The position numbers were made by a program, and so were the translations under genes. Under the pieces are notes generated by a model. That model saw only the letters and a list, made by a program, of their open reading frames with translations. It ran no database searches and was not told where the DNA came from. From contig SEEL01000010.1 of the NCBI GenBank assembly GCA_004144345.1, positions 41,718 to 105,717 on the forward strand: a stretch of 64,000 bases of DNA, in the 5' to 3' direction. Shown piece by piece: positions 52,068-60,872 of the stretch; within the stretch, counting starts at the first letter, position 1; each line of letters opens with the position of its first letter. The DNA comes from Hyphomicrobiales bacterium. Its GTDB lineage: Bacteria; Pseudomonadota; Alphaproteobacteria; Rhizobiales; Devosiaceae.

Positions 52068-52673
52068 ATGGCGGCTAAACTTCCGGCCGATGGCGACAAG
52101 CCCGGTGTCCGTCCGCTTGAGAGCGGCGCCGATCTTACTGAATCGACTCCCACTCTAGACGTCATCGAGATCGCTGGTGCGATCAAATGGTTCGATGCGT
52201 CGAAGGGTTTTGGCTTCATCGTTCCCGACGATGGCAAGGCCGATGTGCTGCTGCATGTCACCTGCCTCCGTCGCGATGGCTACCAGACCGCCTATGAGGG
52301 CGCGCGGGTGGTCGTCGAGGCGCTGAACCGTCCGGGTGGTCTGCAGGCTTTCCGCATCCTCTCGATGGACGAATCGACGGCGCGTCACCCGGCCCAGATG
52401 CCGGCGCCGCGCACCCACGTCACGGTCGAGCCGACCAGCAAGCTCGAGCGGCTCGAAGTGAAGTGGTTCAACCGCATCCGCGGCTTCGGTTTCCTGTCCG
52501 CCGGCGACAGCGCCCCCGACGTTTTCGTGCACATGGAAACGCTGCGCCGCTTCGGCATCACCGAGCTGCGCCCCGGCCAGTACGTCCTCGTGCGCTATGG
52601 CAACGGCCCCAAGGGCCTGATGGTCGCCGAGATCCGGCCGGATGGCTGGGGCGACGCACCGTCCTCGCACTAA
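52068..52673 (+). CDS. Tandem double cold-shock domain protein
   Basis: A 201-residue RNA/DNA-binding protein with two cold-shock domains. Domain 1 (about 35-95) has GAIKWFDASKGFGFIVPDDG with RNP1 KGFGFI. Domain 2 (about 130-195) has LEVKWFNRIRGFGFLSAGDS and VFVHMETL. Domain 2 is followed by GPKGLMVAEIRP. Two-domain CspA-type proteins are characteristic of Rhizobiales and Caulobacter relatives. The start is ATG 52068 behind a GGGGG; a GTG at 52005 would give a Gly/Arg-rich extension. A 201-bp gap to gloA could form a cold-responsive leader. Confidence 0.88.
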   Translation: MAAKLPADGDKPGVRPLESGADLTESTPTLDVIEIAGAIKWFDASKGFGFIVPDDGKADVLLHVTCLRRDGYQTAYEGARVVVEALNRPGGLQAFRILSMDESTARHPAQMPAPRTHVTVEPTSKLERLEVKWFNRIRGFGFLSAGDSAPDVFVHMETLRRFGITELRPGQYVLVRYGNGPKGLMVAEIRPDGWGDAPSSH

Positions 52674-52686
52674 GCCGCTCATTTCC

Positions 52687-53175
52687 ATGATCTTTTCCCA
52701 CCTTGCGCGGCCGGCTCTGATGGCCGCCCGCATGGCGTTTGCGCTCGTCGCGCTGGCCGTCCTGAGCGCCTGCAGCGGCGCCGGCGGTACCGCCAGCGAG
52801 GACCGCGCGGTGCTCCACACCGCCAGCGGTGACTATGCCTTCAGCATCGAGATTGCCGACGATCGGGAAGAGCGCGCCAAGGGCCTGATGTTCCGCACCG
52901 AACTCAAGCCCGACGCTGGAATGCTGTTCGACTATGGCACCGAGCAATTGACGTCGTTCTGGATGCAGAACACGCTGATTCCGCTCGATATGATCTTCAT
53001 CGGCGCCGATGGCGTGGTGAAGAACATCCACGTCAACGCCCGGCCGCTCGACACGACATCGATCCCGTCCGGGGTACCGGTCCGCTTCGTGCTCGAGATC
53101 CCCGGCGGCCGCTCCCCCGAGATCGGCCTCAAGGTCGGCGACCGCATGGATCACCCGCGGGTCGTCAAACCCTAG
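52687..53175 (+). CDS. DUF192 domain lipoprotein or secreted protein
   Basis: A 162-residue exported protein. A hydrophobic N-terminus with a Cys-ending lipobox-like VLSAC precedes the DUF192 domain: FSIEIADDREERAKGLMFRT, GMLFDYGTEQLTSFWMQNTL and IPSGVPVRFVLEIPGG. The PLDMIFIGADG strand is diagnostic. Family function is unknown; a periplasmic or membrane-associated role is inferred. Starts at 52720 or 52732 are also possible. It lies 13 bases after the cold-shock gene and may be read through. Confidence 0.85.
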   Translation: MIFSHLARPALMAARMAFALVALAVLSACSGAGGTASEDRAVLHTASGDYAFSIEIADDREERAKGLMFRTELKPDAGMLFDYGTEQLTSFWMQNTLIPLDMIFIGADGVVKNIHVNARPLDTTSIPSGVPVRFVLEIPGGRSPEIGLKVGDRMDHPRVVKP

Positions 53176-53861
53176 AGGCGGCTGACCACCATGCAGTGGA
53201 AGATCGCCCAGAGATGAAGGCTGGCCCCGGCCACCACGAAGATGTGCCACAGCACATTCTGGAATTTCAGCCGGTCCCACAGATGGAAGATGATGCCGGC
53301 CGAATAGGCGATGCCGCCGGCCACGATCAGCCACATGGTCATGGCGGGCAGGGTGGCCACCAGCGTCTGGAACACGAGAACGCCGCTCCAGCCAATGCCG
53401 AGGTAAAGCAGGATCGCCAGCCGTCCGAACCGCTCCGGCACGATCAGTTTCAGCGCCATGCCGACCAGTGCGGCGCCCCAGACCAGAACCGTCATCAGTT
53501 GCCCGGCAGGCGTGCCGCCGATGACAGCGAGGAATGGGGTGTAGGTGCCCGCGATGAGCAGGAAGATCGCCGCCTGGTCGAGCCGCGCCATGACCCGGCG
53601 CAGCGCCGACATCGGCCCGGCGAGGTTGAACGCCAGCGACACGCCCAGCACCGTCAGCAGCGTCACCACATAGAGGATGATGGCGGGCAGTTCGGTGCGG
53701 GCCGACCCCATGGCGGCAAAGACGATCAGCAGCGTCCCAAGGCTCAGTGCAACCACGAGGCCGATGCCATGCACCACCCCGTCGGCAATGATTTCGGCCA
53801 GCGAAAACCGGCGGCGGGGATGCCACCACGACCGGGCCGGAACGCTACGCTCACTCGTCAC
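53172..53861 (-). CDS. Hemolysin III family membrane protein
   Basis: A 229-residue seven-helix protein of the HlyIII/PAQR superfamily (YqfA-like). It has GVVHGIGLVVALSLGTLLI, SAFNLAGPMS-like SLAFNLAGPMSALRRV with DQAAIFLLIAGTYTPF, FGRLAILLYLGIGWSGVL and HLWDRLKFQNVLWHIFVVAG. The His residues at the end of helix 7 (LWHIF, SLHLWAIFHC) are the metal-binding positions of PAQR receptors. Start GTG 53861 is preferred because AGGTG lies five bases upstream. It converges on the DUF192 gene, with four-base overlap. Confidence 0.9.
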   Translation of the reverse strand: MTSERSVPARSWWHPRRRFSLAEIIADGVVHGIGLVVALSLGTLLIVFAAMGSARTELPAIILYVVTLLTVLGVSLAFNLAGPMSALRRVMARLDQAAIFLLIAGTYTPFLAVIGGTPAGQLMTVLVWGAALVGMALKLIVPERFGRLAILLYLGIGWSGVLVFQTLVATLPAMTMWLIVAGGIAYSAGIIFHLWDRLKFQNVLWHIFVVAGASLHLWAIFHCMVVSRL

Positions 53862-53974
53862 AACAACACCTCGATATGCAGCATGCCACAAAACCGGGGA
53901 TTATGGCTTAACGCCGGGCGCGGGCCCGGGCAAATGGTCGCTCCCGGCGCGGTAAACCGGGCGGCGGGGGCACG

Positions 53975-54493
53975 TCAGGCCCGCAGATTCAGCCGCCAGA
54001 TATTGTGCGGCGACCACACGCCCTTGGGATATTCCGCCTCCTCGACGCCGGTCAGCTCGAAGCCGAGCTTGCGGCAGATGCCGTTCGAGCCGGGATTGTC
54101 GGGGGTCGGGAAGGCGTAGACATAGTCGTGCCGCGCCAAGGGCTTGAGCCGTCCCAGCAGTTGGCCGACCGCCGTCGCGCCGATGCCCTGGCCATGCTGG
54201 CCCGCAACCACTTCCCAGCCCGTCTCATAGGCCGGTGTGCCGCGCCACGCACTCTCCCAATAGCCGGTGGAGCCGACGATCGCGCCGTCGCGCTCGATCA
54301 TCACCATCTCGGTCTCGCCCGGCCGGTGATAGGTGAGATAGCGCCCGTGGCGCTCGTCCATCTTCTCCGCCGTCTCGATGCCGCCGAGGTAGCGCTTCTG
54401 CTCCGGCGTGTTCATGGCCTTGAGCAGCCCCAGCCCGCGCTCGTCCCAGGGCAGCAATCTCAGATCGGGTGCGGAGATGGGACGCCTCATCAT
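53975..54493 (-). CDS. GNAT family N-acetyltransferase
   Basis: A 172-residue acetyltransferase of the RimJ/RimL type. The acetyl-CoA loop appears as GQHGQGIGATAVGQLL, preceded by AYETGWEVVAGQHG; the C-terminal NPGSNGICRKLGFELTGVEE motif is typical. The substrate is unknown, with protein N-termini or small amines possible. It lies just upstream of tRNA-Arg on the same strand. Confidence 0.85.
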   Translation of the reverse strand: MMRRPISAPDLRLLPWDERGLGLLKAMNTPEQKRYLGGIETAEKMDERHGRYLTYHRPGETEMVMIERDGAIVGSTGYWESAWRGTPAYETGWEVVAGQHGQGIGATAVGQLLGRLKPLARHDYVYAFPTPDNPGSNGICRKLGFELTGVEEAEYPKGVWSPHNIWRLNLRA

Positions 54494-54500
54494 GATGGGA

Positions 54501-54576
54501 TGGCGACCCCGGGAGGAATCGAACCTCCAGCCAACAGCTTAGAAGGCTGCTGCTCTATCCATTGAGCTACGGGGCC
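54501..54576 (-). tRNA. tRNA-Arg (anticodon UCU)
   Basis: A 76-nt cloverleaf with encoded CCA (54501-54503). The acceptor stem is GGCCCCG paired with CGGGGTC, containing one G-U pair. Anticodon loop CUUCUAA gives UCU, which reads AGA. The T-arm is GGAGGTTCGATTCC. AGA is rare in this GC-rich coding, so this is a minor tRNA. Confidence 0.95.
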
Positions 54577-54609
54577 GTGCGGTTCCTCTAGCGGAAGTCG
54601 GGCGCCGTG

Positions 54610-55647
54610 TCAGCCGGAGCCGAGCCGCGCCGTGCTTTCGCGCACCACCAGTTCCGATTGCAGCACGACGCGCACCGGTTCGCGCGACCGGACCTCGCTT
54701 TCGAGCAGGCCGATCAGCGTTTCCGTGGCGATGCGGCCGATCCGCTCGCGCGGCTGGCGCATCGTGGTGAGGGGCGGGGCGTAGTGTTCGGCGACGCCGA
54801 TATCGTCAAAGCCGATCACCGAAATGTCGCGCGGGCAGGTGATTCCCACGGTCTTGAGCGCCGACAGCATGCCGATCGCCATCTCGTCATTGGCCGAAAA
54901 CACTGCCGTCGGGCGCTCCGCCAGCCCGCCGAAATGCCGGCCCGCGGCAAGGCCGCTGTCCATGGTGTAGTCGCCGGGCACGATCCATTCCTCGCGCACT
55001 TCGAGCCGATGCTCGAACATCGCCTTGCGGAACCCGACCAGCCGCTCATTGGGGAAGGTGTTACGCGACGGGCCGCTGATATGGCCGATCCGCCGGTGCC
55101 CCAGATCATAGAGATGGCGCACGGCGCGCTCGGCGGCCTGGAGGTTGTCGGTGATGACCGAGTTGATCTGGGGGTCGGGCAGTTCGTCATAGGCGGCGAC
55201 CAGCGGCATCTGCGCATTGGCGCCGGTGATGCCGTGCAGCTTGCGCGTCTCGAGGAAGCCGTCGAACAGCAGCAGGCCATCGGCCCGGTTGGACTGGTAG
55301 TAGTCAGACAACCAGCGCGCCGGATCGTCGCCGAGACGCCCGGCGACCAGCACGCCGTAGCCGCGCGAGGTGGCCGTCGTCACCACCGCGTCGAGGATCG
55401 TCGAATAGAACGGATTGCCGATCCCGGGCATCGCCGTCAGAATCGTCCTCGCCCTCTGCATGCGCAGGGAACGGGCCGCCTGGTTGATGGTGTAACCGGT
55501 TTCTTCGACCGCTTTGGTGACGCGGTCGCGCGTCGCCTCGGTCACCCGCTCCGGCGAGCTCAACACCCGGCTGACAGTGGCGGCCGAGACTTGGGCCGCG
55601 CGCGCAACATCTTGAATCGTCGGTGTTTTTCTGGGCTCGTCCATCAT
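54610..55647 (-). CDS. LacI family transcriptional repressor
   Basis: A 345-residue repressor. The helix-turn-helix is TIQDVARAAQVSAATVSRVLS with hinge QAARSLRMQR. The effector domain (about 65-340) resembles GalR/LacI (TAMPGIGNPFYSTILDAVV, VIGFDDIGVAEHYAPPLTT). It is divergent from the sugar ABC operon, and two CG-centred palindromes in the 211-bp gap are its expected sites. It probably responds to the sugar carried by that operon, or to a metabolite of the downstream isomerase and dehydrogenase. Start 55647; an AAGGGG lies eight bases upstream. Confidence 0.92.
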   Translation of the reverse strand: MMDEPRKTPTIQDVARAAQVSAATVSRVLSSPERVTEATRDRVTKAVEETGYTINQAARSLRMQRARTILTAMPGIGNPFYSTILDAVVTTATSRGYGVLVAGRLGDDPARWLSDYYQSNRADGLLLFDGFLETRKLHGITGANAQMPLVAAYDELPDPQINSVITDNLQAAERAVRHLYDLGHRRIGHISGPSRNTFPNERLVGFRKAMFEHRLEVREEWIVPGDYTMDSGLAAGRHFGGLAERPTAVFSANDEMAIGMLSALKTVGITCPRDISVIGFDDIGVAEHYAPPLTTMRQPRERIGRIATETLIGLLESEVRSREPVRVVLQSELVVRESTARLGSG

Positions 55648-55695
55648 CGACAGCGCCCCTTTTCGCCGCCGTTAGGCAATGTGTCTAAATCGATC

Positions 55696-55724
55696 TTGAC
55701 AGGGGTGCAAGGATAGTCTGAATT
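55696..55724 (+). promoter_or_regulatory. Candidate sigma-70-like promoter of sugar ABC operon
   Basis: A consensus TTGACA (55696-55701) is followed after 17 bp by TGAATT (55719-55724), a moderate -10. Transcription from here would begin within operator 1, giving direct repressor blocking. Only the -35 is convincing. Confidence 0.45.
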
Positions 55725-55725
55725 C

Positions 55726-55741
55726 ATGCAATCGATTGCAT
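55726..55741. promoter_or_regulatory. LacI-family operator 1
   Basis: ATGCAATCGATTGCAT is a perfect 16-bp palindrome centred on CG, the usual LacI/GalR symmetry. It overlaps the expected transcription start. Confidence 0.85.
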
Positions 55742-55761
55742 TGATCTTGAGGAAGATTTTT

Positions 55762-55775
55762 TGTAATCGATTACA
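55762..55775. promoter_or_regulatory. LacI-family operator 2
   Basis: TGTAATCGATTACA is a perfect 14-bp palindrome sharing the AATCGATT core of operator 1, centre-to-centre 35 bp away. It would sit in the 5' leader of the binding-protein gene. Confidence 0.85.
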
Positions 55776-55858
55776 CGCTGCCGGACCGGAAGGAGATCCG
55801 GTTGTCGGTGGCGAGGGCCGGGGCATGTGCTTCTGGTCAACGTTGGGAGGACAACACT

Positions 55859-57097
55859 ATGAAGAAGTTTACAGTGGTCGCCGGCATGGCGGCCGCTCTG
55901 ATGCTCGGCACGTCCGCTTTTGCGACCGACGTCGAAGTGACCCACTGGTGGACGTCCGGCGGCGAAGCTGCTGCCGTGGCCGAATTCGCCAAGGCCTTCG
56001 ATGCGACCGGCAACAAGTGGGTTGACGGTGCGATCGCCGGTTCCGGCGACACCGCGCGCCCGATCATCATCAGCCGCATCCTTGGTGGTAACCCGATGGG
56101 CGCCACCCAGCTCAACCCGGGCAAGGACGCCGACGATCTGATCGCCGCCGACCTGATGCTCGACCTGAGCGAGCTGGCCACCCAGGAAGACTGGAAGTCG
56201 ATCATCAATCCGACTTCGCAGCTCGACTCCTGCACCTACAATGGCAAGGTCTACTGCGTCCCGGTGAACCTGCATTCGGGCCAGTGGATGTGGCTGAACC
56301 GCAAGGTCTATGAAGACAACGGCCTCGCCGTCCCGACCAACTGGAACGAGTTCGTGGCTTCGGCCGGCGACATCCAGGCCAAGGGCATCATTCCGCTGTC
56401 CATGGCGAATGGCTGGGCCGTCGGTGCCGCTCTCGGCCCGATCGAAATCGCCGTTTCGGGCGTCGACAACTACGTCAAGATCCGCAAGGACCGTGACATC
56501 GAGCTGGCCGCTGGCCCCGAAGGCCGCAAGGTCTGGGAAGCGCTGGACGCGACCCGTAAGCTCGTCGATCCCGCCAACATTGTTCCCCAGTGGAACGATG
56601 CTGTCGCTCAGGTGATCCGTGGCGAAGCCGCCGCGAACATCATGGGTGACTGGGCCGGTGGCGAGTTCGCCGTGGCCGGCCTGGTTGCCGGTAAGGACTT
56701 CGACTGCTTGCCGGGTCTCGGCCTGGCGCCGGTGCTCGATACCGGTGGCGACGTCTTCTACTTCCCGAAGAATGCTGATCCGGAAGTGACCAAGGCCCAG
56801 CTCGTGCTGGCCTCGACGCTCCTCAAGAAGGAAACGCAGGTTGCGTTCAACCTCAAGAAGGGCTCGCTGCCGATCCGTCTCGACATCGATATCTCGACCG
56901 CCAACGACTGCATGCAGAAGGGCCTCGAGATCCTGAAGTCGGGCGCCGCGTTCCCGTCGGGTTCGCAGATGCTCGATCGTGACTCGCTGAACCAGATCAC
57001 CGACCTGCAGAACAACTTCTTCGCCGATCAGAACGTGACCGTCGATGAAGCCCAGGCTCAGTTCGTCGAGATCATCAAGAACGCGCCGCCGCTCTGA
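55859..57097 (+). CDS. Sugar ABC transporter substrate-binding protein (SBP family 1)
   Basis: A 412-residue periplasmic carbohydrate-binding protein. Signal peptide MKKFTVVAGMAAALMLGTSA cleaves near FATD. The mature chain begins VEVTHWWTSGGEAAAVAEFA, typical of glucose/oligosaccharide binding proteins. NLHSGQWMWLNRKVYEDNGL and MGDWAGGEF follow. RBS GGGAGG is at 55845-55850 with ATG at 55859. It is the first gene of a LacI-controlled operon with two permeases and an ATPase. The sugar is not identified; the downstream isomerase and dehydrogenase suggest an unusual sugar or polyol. Confidence 0.92.
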   Translation: MKKFTVVAGMAAALMLGTSAFATDVEVTHWWTSGGEAAAVAEFAKAFDATGNKWVDGAIAGSGDTARPIIISRILGGNPMGATQLNPGKDADDLIAADLMLDLSELATQEDWKSIINPTSQLDSCTYNGKVYCVPVNLHSGQWMWLNRKVYEDNGLAVPTNWNEFVASAGDIQAKGIIPLSMANGWAVGAALGPIEIAVSGVDNYVKIRKDRDIELAAGPEGRKVWEALDATRKLVDPANIVPQWNDAVAQVIRGEAAANIMGDWAGGEFAVAGLVAGKDFDCLPGLGLAPVLDTGGDVFYFPKNADPEVTKAQLVLASTLLKKETQVAFNLKKGSLPIRLDIDISTANDCMQKGLEILKSGAAFPSGSQMLDRDSLNQITDLQNNFFADQNVTVDEAQAQFVEIIKNAPPL

Positions 57098-57195
57098 TTT
57101 GACGGCACTATTCGGTTCTTGAAATCGTAAACAGGGCCGGCTCAGCGAGAGTTGGGTCGGCCCTGACTTCATCATAACTCGGGGGAGTAGGGCAG

Positions 57196-58773
57196 ATGGC
57201 CAGTCCGGCGATCGGGTCTACGGAAGTTGGCGTCAGGCACAATCCTGCGCGCGGGTCGATGTTGCGCCTTGTCGCCGTCGCCCTTGCGGTCGCAGCCGTG
57301 GCGGCTGGTATCGCTATCGGCATGTGGGGCGAGCCGTCCCTCGGTCTAGTCAAACTCGGTGCGTTGCAGGCGGATTCAATCGCCTGGGCACTGCCGTCCA
57401 TCGCGGTTTTCGCGGTGCTGTTCATTTTCAACTACCCGCGCACCGGCGCGGCCGTGGCGACCTTCGGGCTGTTCGCCGGCGCGCTGGCGCTGCTGGGCGG
57501 CGCCTATGGCGGCGCGGCCTTCGAGGGCGACCCGATCGGGCCGATCGCCGCGGCGTCATGGCTTGCGAGCTTCCTGCTCGTCGCCATCGTCACGCTGGTC
57601 GTTGCCGTGGTGGCGCTCAGCCAGCTGGCGGTGTTCGATGCGCGCCAGACCCGCTGGGCCTTTGTCGCGGTCGCCGTGATCGCCGTGCTGTCGCTGCTCG
57701 GCATGCACACGCTGGGCAATGCGCCGGCCGAAGCCTGGACGCAGGGCGTTCCCGCCGTGCTGACCCGCGGCTACAACCCGGTGCTCATCGCCTACATCGT
57801 CCTCATCGGCGCGGCGGCAGTGGTGTCGCTCGCCTCGATCGTGGCGGCTGGCGACCTCGTGCGCGTCACCAATATGCGCAATGGCGAGACCGTCCGGCCG
57901 GACTGGATCACCCGCTTCGGCGCCGCCAAGATCGCCTCGATCCCGCTGTTCCTCGTCGTGCTCGGCGTGTTCATCGGCGGCACGATCTGGACGATCGTCT
58001 TCTCCTTCACCGGCTCCACCGGCTTCCCGCTGATGAACAAATGGGTCGGCTGGGCGCAGTATGAGCGCCTGCTGTTCCGTACTCCGCGCTGGTCGATCTC
58101 GGTCAGGAACCTCGCCGTCTATGGCGTGTTCTCGCTGAGCTTCTCGTTCATCATCGGCTTCCTCTTGGCCGTGTTCATGGACCAGAAGATCCGCTTCGAA
58201 AGCGCCTTCCGCACCATCTACCTCTATCCCTTCGCGCTGAGCTTCATCGTCACGGGCCACGTCTGGGCCTGGATCATGAACCCCAATCTCGGGCTCCAGA
58301 AAGCCGTGCGCGCCATGGGCTGGGAGAGTTTCGAGTTCGCCTGGCTGGGCGACCGCGACATGGTGATCTATGCGCTCGTCATCGCCGGCCTCTGGCAGGG
58401 CACTGGCCTGATCATGGCGCTGATGCTGGCCGGTTTGCGCGGCATCGACGAAGAAATCTGGAAGGCCGCGCGTGTCGACGGCATTCCCAAGTGGCGGACC
58501 TACATTTCCATCGTCATCCCGATGATGCGGCCGGTGCTCATCACCACGCTCGTCATCGCGGCGTCGGGCGTCGTGCGCGTCTACGACCTCGTGGTGGCGC
58601 TGACGGCCGGCGGGCCGGGGCTCTTCTCCGAAGTGCCCGCCAAATATGTCTACGACTACATGTTCCAGGGCAACCTGGCACAGGGCCTTGCGGCCTCGAC
58701 GGTCATGCTGCTCACGGTGGGGATCATCATCATCCCGTGGGCCATCGTCGAGTTCGGCGGCAAGCGCCGGTAA
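57196..58773 (+). CDS. Sugar ABC transporter permease with six-helix N-terminal extension
   Basis: A 525-residue permease, about 220-230 residues longer than the usual MalF/AglF-type. The canonical part starts near 245 (IASIPLFLVVLGVFIGGTIW), with EAA loop EEIWKAARVDGIPKWRTYISIVIP and the ending IIIIPWAIVEFGGKRR. The N-terminal addition contains roughly six hydrophobic segments (about 23-44, 60-80, 85-106, 119-146, 154-172 and 193-218) and no recognisable domain. The ATG at 57196 follows the binding protein by 98 bases. The two membrane parts are in one frame without stops. Confidence 0.9.
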   Translation: MASPAIGSTEVGVRHNPARGSMLRLVAVALAVAAVAAGIAIGMWGEPSLGLVKLGALQADSIAWALPSIAVFAVLFIFNYPRTGAAVATFGLFAGALALLGGAYGGAAFEGDPIGPIAAASWLASFLLVAIVTLVVAVVALSQLAVFDARQTRWAFVAVAVIAVLSLLGMHTLGNAPAEAWTQGVPAVLTRGYNPVLIAYIVLIGAAAVVSLASIVAAGDLVRVTNMRNGETVRPDWITRFGAAKIASIPLFLVVLGVFIGGTIWTIVFSFTGSTGFPLMNKWVGWAQYERLLFRTPRWSISVRNLAVYGVFSLSFSFIIGFLLAVFMDQKIRFESAFRTIYLYPFALSFIVTGHVWAWIMNPNLGLQKAVRAMGWESFEFAWLGDRDMVIYALVIAGLWQGTGLIMALMLAGLRGIDEEIWKAARVDGIPKWRTYISIVIPMMRPVLITTLVIAASGVVRVYDLVVALTAGGPGLFSEVPAKYVYDYMFQGNLAQGLAASTVMLLTVGIIIIPWAIVEFGGKRR

Positions 58774-58788
58774 AGGGGGACTGGACCA

Positions 58789-59721
58789 ATGACCATGGCA
58801 ATGGCTGGCACGATGACCGGCGTCGCGCCGAACGAGGCGCTCAGCGGGCCGCAGGGCAAAAAGCCCCGCCGCCTGTTCGATCCGGCGCGCATCCTGATCT
58901 ACACGGTGCTGATCGTCGCGGCGATCTTCTACCTGTTCCCGCTTTACGTGATGATCATCACCTCGGTGAAGGACATCGACGCGATCCGCTACGGCAACCT
59001 CTTCGTGCCCACCGGTTCGCCCACCTTCGAGCCCTGGCTCAAGGCCTGGGACTACGCCTGTACCGGCCTTTATTGCGAAGGCCTCAAGGTCGGCTTCTGG
59101 AACTCGGTCAAGATCACGATCCCCTCGGTGATCGTCTCGATCGCGGTGGCCTCGGTCACCGGCTACGCGCTGGCGATGTGGCCGTACAAGGGCGCCAATT
59201 TCTTCTTCACGGTGCTGCTGCTCGGCTCGTTCATCCCCTACCAGGTGATGCTCTATCCGCTCGTGATCATCACCGGCTACTTCAAGATCTTCTCGACCCT
59301 GTGGGCCGTGATCATCATCCACACCATCTTCGGCATGCCGATCCTGGTGCTGCTGTTCCGCAACTACTTCGTCTCCGTGCCACAGGAATTGTTCAAGGCG
59401 GCACGCGTTGACGGGGCAGGGTTCTGGCGCATCTACGCCCAGGTGCTGATGCCGATGTCGCTGCCGATCTTCGTGGTGGCGCTGATCCTCCAGGTCACCG
59501 GCATCTGGAACGACTTCCTGTTCGGCGTGATCTTCGCCGGCACCACCAACTTCCCGATCACCGTGCAGTTGAACAACATCGTCAACTCGCTGCAGGGCGT
59601 GAAGGAATACAATGTGGACATGGCTGCCACGATCCTCACCGGTCTCGTGCCGCTCTTCATCTACTTCGTCTCCGGCAAGTTGTTCGTCCGCGGTATCGCC
59701 GCCGGCGCAGTCAAAGGTTAA
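58789..59721 (+). CDS. Sugar ABC transporter permease (MalG/AglG type)
   Basis: A 310-residue permease. The first helix is ILIYTVLIVAAIFYLFPLYV, followed by MIITSVKD. The EAA loop is QELFKAARVDGAGFWRIYAQVLMPMSLP and the C-terminus VSGKLFVRGIAAGAVKG is standard. The N-terminus carries a polar tail of about 35 residues. It pairs with the extended permease. It is 15 bases after that gene and six before the ATPase gene. Confidence 0.93.
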   Translation: MTMAMAGTMTGVAPNEALSGPQGKKPRRLFDPARILIYTVLIVAAIFYLFPLYVMIITSVKDIDAIRYGNLFVPTGSPTFEPWLKAWDYACTGLYCEGLKVGFWNSVKITIPSVIVSIAVASVTGYALAMWPYKGANFFFTVLLLGSFIPYQVMLYPLVIITGYFKIFSTLWAVIIIHTIFGMPILVLLFRNYFVSVPQELFKAARVDGAGFWRIYAQVLMPMSLPIFVVALILQVTGIWNDFLFGVIFAGTTNFPITVQLNNIVNSLQGVKEYNVDMAATILTGLVPLFIYFVSGKLFVRGIAAGAVKG

Positions 59722-59727
59722 GTCGCT

Positions 59728-60807
59728 ATGGATAGCAGCGTTAACATCCGCGAACTTTCGGTCTCCTACGGCACCGTCAAGGTTCTGGAATCCCTCAATC
59801 TCGATATCGGGCGCGGCGAATTCATCGTGCTGCTGGGGCCGTCGGGCTGTGGCAAGTCGACCTTGCTGAACTGCATCGCGGGCCTGCTCGAACCCTCGAC
59901 TGGCCAGATCTTCATCGAGGGCAAGAACGTCACCTGGGAAGAGCCCAAGGACCGCGGCATCGGCATGGTGTTCCAGTCCTATGCGCTCTACCCGCAGATG
60001 ACGGTGGAGCGGAACCTCAGCTTCGGCCTCCGCGTCGCCGGCATGGCCAAGGAAGAGATCGCCCAGCGCGTCGCCCGCGCCGCCGAAATCCTGCAGATCC
60101 AGCCGCTGCTGCAGCGCAAGCCGATGGAACTCAGCGGCGGCCAGCGCCAGCGCGTCGCCATCGGCCGCGCGCTCGTGCGTGACGTGGACGTGTTCCTGTT
60201 CGACGAACCGCTGTCGAACCTCGACGCTAAGCTCCGCTCGGACCTGCGCGTCGAAATCAAGCGCCTCCACCAGCGCCTCAAGAACACGATGATCTACGTC
60301 ACCCACGACCAGATCGAGGCCATGACGCTGGCCGACCGTATCGCCATCATGAAGAACGGCATCATCCAGCAGCTCGACACGCCGCATGCCGTCTACAACA
60401 AGCCCGTGAACCTCTATGTCGCCGGCTTCATCGGCTCGCCGACCATGAACTTCTTCAAGGGCAACATCTCCGATTCGAGCATCGCCATCGACACGCTCAA
60501 CGTGCCGCTCAACGCCTATCAGTTCGAAAAGCCGGCGGGCGCCAATGTCGAGGGCGTGCTGGGCATTCGTCCCGAGCACATCGCGGTGGGCGAAGAAGCC
60601 CGGAAGATGCCGGTGCAGCTCGAAAGCGAGATCGAAATCGTCGAGCCGATGGGCTCGGAAACGGTGGGCTACACCAAGATCGGCGGCCAGGCTGTGACCT
60701 TCCGCTGCTCGTCGGACATTCCGCTCGAAGCCGGCCAGAAGGTCATGCTCGGCTTCGATCCGGCCCGTGGTTCGGTCTTTGACGCCCAGTCGGGCGCCCG
60801 GCTCTAA
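59728..60807 (+). CDS. Sugar ABC transporter ATPase (UgpC/MalK type)
   Basis: A 359-residue ATPase. Walker A is GPSGCGKSTLLN, Q-loop VFQSYALYPQMTVERNL, signature LSGGQRQR, Walker B VFLFDEPLSNLDAKLR and switch His VTHDQIEAM. The C-terminal regulatory OB-type domain (about 240-359) has GIRPEHIAVGEE and LGFDPARGSVFDAQSG. It energises the two permeases. The gene ends just ahead of a strong terminator hairpin. Confidence 0.93.
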   Translation: MDSSVNIRELSVSYGTVKVLESLNLDIGRGEFIVLLGPSGCGKSTLLNCIAGLLEPSTGQIFIEGKNVTWEEPKDRGIGMVFQSYALYPQMTVERNLSFGLRVAGMAKEEIAQRVARAAEILQIQPLLQRKPMELSGGQRQRVAIGRALVRDVDVFLFDEPLSNLDAKLRSDLRVEIKRLHQRLKNTMIYVTHDQIEAMTLADRIAIMKNGIIQQLDTPHAVYNKPVNLYVAGFIGSPTMNFFKGNISDSSIAIDTLNVPLNAYQFEKPAGANVEGVLGIRPEHIAVGEEARKMPVQLESEIEIVEPMGSETVGYTKIGGQAVTFRCSSDIPLEAGQKVMLGFDPARGSVFDAQSGARL

Positions 60808-60826
60808 AATCTCTCGTGTATCTGAC

Positions 60827-60855
60827 GGCCGCCGGCTCGCCCGGCGGCCGGTTTT
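60827..60855 (+). terminator. Rho-independent-type terminator or attenuator
   Basis: A 9-bp GC-only stem GGCCGCCGG/CCGGCGGCC with a five-base loop is followed by GGTTTT. It lies 20 bases after the ATPase stop. Because the isomerase and dehydrogenase follow on the same strand, it may attenuate rather than end transcription. Confidence 0.75.
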
Positions 60856-60872
60856 GCGGCAATCTCATCGCT

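Noticed and set aside
57556..60579. A 1007-codon open frame on the minus strand antisense to the sugar permease and ATPase genes
   Set aside because: It is rich in Asp, Glu, His and Arg in the way expected of an antisense shadow of GC-rich genes, contains no recognisable domain, and lies opposite three well-supported transporter genes.
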